Source: DATATV01 sp036268615
Lineage (GTDB): Bacteria; Actinomycetota; Actinomycetes; Mycobacteriales; Pseudonocardiaceae
Direction of reading: 5' to 3'
NCBI GenBank assembly: GCA_036268615.1
Contig: DATATV010000134.1
Location: 1 to 64,000, forward strand
DNA: 64,000 nt
This document shows, piece after piece, positions 63,066 to 64,000 of this stretch (positions are counted from its first letter, which is position 1; the number at the start of each line of letters is the position of its first letter). The position numbers were made by a program, and so were the translations under genes. Below the pieces are notes generated by a model that saw only the letters and a list, made by a program, of their open reading frames with translations, ran no database searches and was not told the origin of the DNA.

Positions 63066-64000
63066 ATGACTGCCATTCCCGACCCCGGCTCCGGCCTGCC
63101 GGGCAGTGTCGCGGCGGCGGTGGCCACCGACCCGGGCACCACCGAACTGCGTCAGCTCCGGATGCCCAGCACCGGTCCGGACGACGGCATGCTGCGGGTC
63201 GAGGCCACCGCGGTCTCCGGCAAGGACTGGCGCATCTACCAGCGGCAGTCCCGGGGCGCGCAGCTCGGTCCGGTCATCCTCGGCCGGGAGATCGTCGGCC
63301 GGGTCGCCGAACTCGGCGAGTGGGCCGCGCAGCGGTGGGACGTGTCGATCGGCGACCGGGTGGTCGTCGAGGAGTTCCTGCCGTGCGGGGTCTGCCGGCT
63401 GTGCCGCAGCGGCGCCCAGTCGCTGTGCCGGACGACGAACTCCTACGGCAGCACCCCGGTGGCCACCGAACCCGCGCTGTACGGCGGCTTTGGTGAGTAC
63501 CTCTATCTGCATCCGCGCGCCATGGTGCACCGGGTCGGCCCGGACGTGCCCGCCGAGTTGGCCACGCTCTACGTCCCGATCGCCAACGGCATCCGTTGGG
63601 TGGTCCGCGAAGGCGGCCTGACCATCGGCCAGACGCTGGTGGTGATCGGTCCCGGCCAGCACGGCCTGGCCTGCGTGCTGGCCGGCCGGGAGGCCGGCGC
63701 GGGCCGGATCATCGTGATCGGCACCCGGCGAGACGGGTCCCGGCTCGCGGTGGCCAGGGCGCTGGGCGCCGACCACACGCTGTTCGCTGACGAGGACCCG
63801 GCCACCGCGGTCGCGGACCTGACCGGCGGTGTCGGCGCGGACGTCGTGGTCGACCTCGCCGCGGGCGAACCGGGCACGGTCGAGGACGCCATCGCGATGT
63901 GCGCGCCGCGCGGTTCGCTCGTGCTCGCCGCGTCCAAGCACGGCCGGCCGGTGACCGCGTTCCCGCACGATCTTGTTGTCCGCAAGGAACTTCGCCTCAT
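63066..64000 (+). CDS. Medium-chain zinc-type dehydrogenase, partial (C-terminus outside window)
   Basis: About 311 residues are visible. Features are GREIVGRVAELGEWAA, the structural zinc Cys set in FLPCGVCRLCRSGAQSLC, and the Rossmann segment VVIGPGQHGLACVLAGREAGAGRIIVIGTRRDGSRLAVARALGADH. The catalytic-position Cys of classical alcohol dehydrogenases appears replaced (AVSGKDW). The ATG at 63066 follows GGGAGGCGAGC. It is probably controlled by the upstream GntR protein and acts on the compound imported by the MFS protein. Confidence 0.88.
   Translation, partial: MTAIPDPGSGLPGSVAAAVATDPGTTELRQLRMPSTGPDDGMLRVEATAVSGKDWRIYQRQSRGAQLGPVILGREIVGRVAELGEWAAQRWDVSIGDRVVVEEFLPCGVCRLCRSGAQSLCRTTNSYGSTPVATEPALYGGFGEYLYLHPRAMVHRVGPDVPAELATLYVPIANGIRWVVREGGLTIGQTLVVIGPGQHGLACVLAGREAGAGRIIVIGTRRDGSRLAVARALGADHTLFADEDPATAVADLTGGVGADVVVDLAAGEPGTVEDAIAMCAPRGSLVLAASKHGRPVTAFPHDLVVRKELRL

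Overview
The window is high-GC actinobacterial chromosome. Frequent GTG starts, ATGA/GTGA overlaps, an ECF sigma with a zinc-binding anti-sigma, a YbaB protein beside a WXG100-like protein, many GntR/IclR/HxlR/MarR regulators and secreted chitinases with carbohydrate-binding modules suggest a soil actinomycete, probably of the Pseudonocardiaceae (Amycolatopsis/Kutzneria-like). The family assignment is inference; no rRNA or tRNA was seen.

Layout. 1-3.4 kb: two DHA2-type drug exporters, one beside a MarR regulator and one divergent from an HxlR regulator, each regulator with clear palindromic operators. 3.4-8.1 kb: a catabolic module of an MFS importer, an IclR regulator, a CaiB/BaiF CoA-transferase and an HMG-CoA-lyase-type enzyme, with the same 18-bp motif before the importer and the transferase. 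8.1-15.5 kb: an odd SDR, then a copper block (DUF5134 protein, CopA-type P-ATPase, CopD-CtaG fusion, anti-sigma, SigC-like ECF sigma). 15.5-17.9 kb: a P450 and a frameshifted EamA exporter. 18.4-27.7 kb: a secretion/chitin block with two GH18 chitinases, small secreted proteins, an OmpR-type two-component system, an S15 peptidase/esterase and a DUF4436 protein. 27.8-32.3 kb: an amidohydrolase, then a probable type VII (ESX) locus with YbaB, an effector-like protein carrying an acidic repeat tail, and an unknown protein.

The centrepiece, 32.4-43.9 kb, is a mimABCD/prmABCD-type soluble di-iron monooxygenase locus. It holds the activator MimR, an 81-residue uncharacterised protein, hydroxylase large subunit, reductase, hydroxylase small subunit, coupling protein, amidohydrolase, a MIP18/DUF59-like protein, a zinc alcohol dehydrogenase and the dedicated GroEL-like chaperonin. 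An Nramp metal transporter follows. MimR should sense substrate or alcohol and drive the operon. The monooxygenase hydroxylates a small substrate (propane, acetone, phenol or similar), the dehydrogenase oxidises the alcohol, and the chaperonin folds the hydroxylase.

45.5-64 kb is accessory metabolism: a VOC protein; GntR/acetamidase/MetX-like hydrolase; a PL7 alginate lyase near a sugar-acid dehydratase and epimerase; a ketopantoate reductase; a ClpN-like/HTH pair with twin palindromes; a racemase; a bicupin protein; a complete IS701-family element with a nonsense-mutated transposase; a cupin/XRE pair; and a GntR regulon (MFS importer plus a medium-chain dehydrogenase that runs off the end) with a shared operator.
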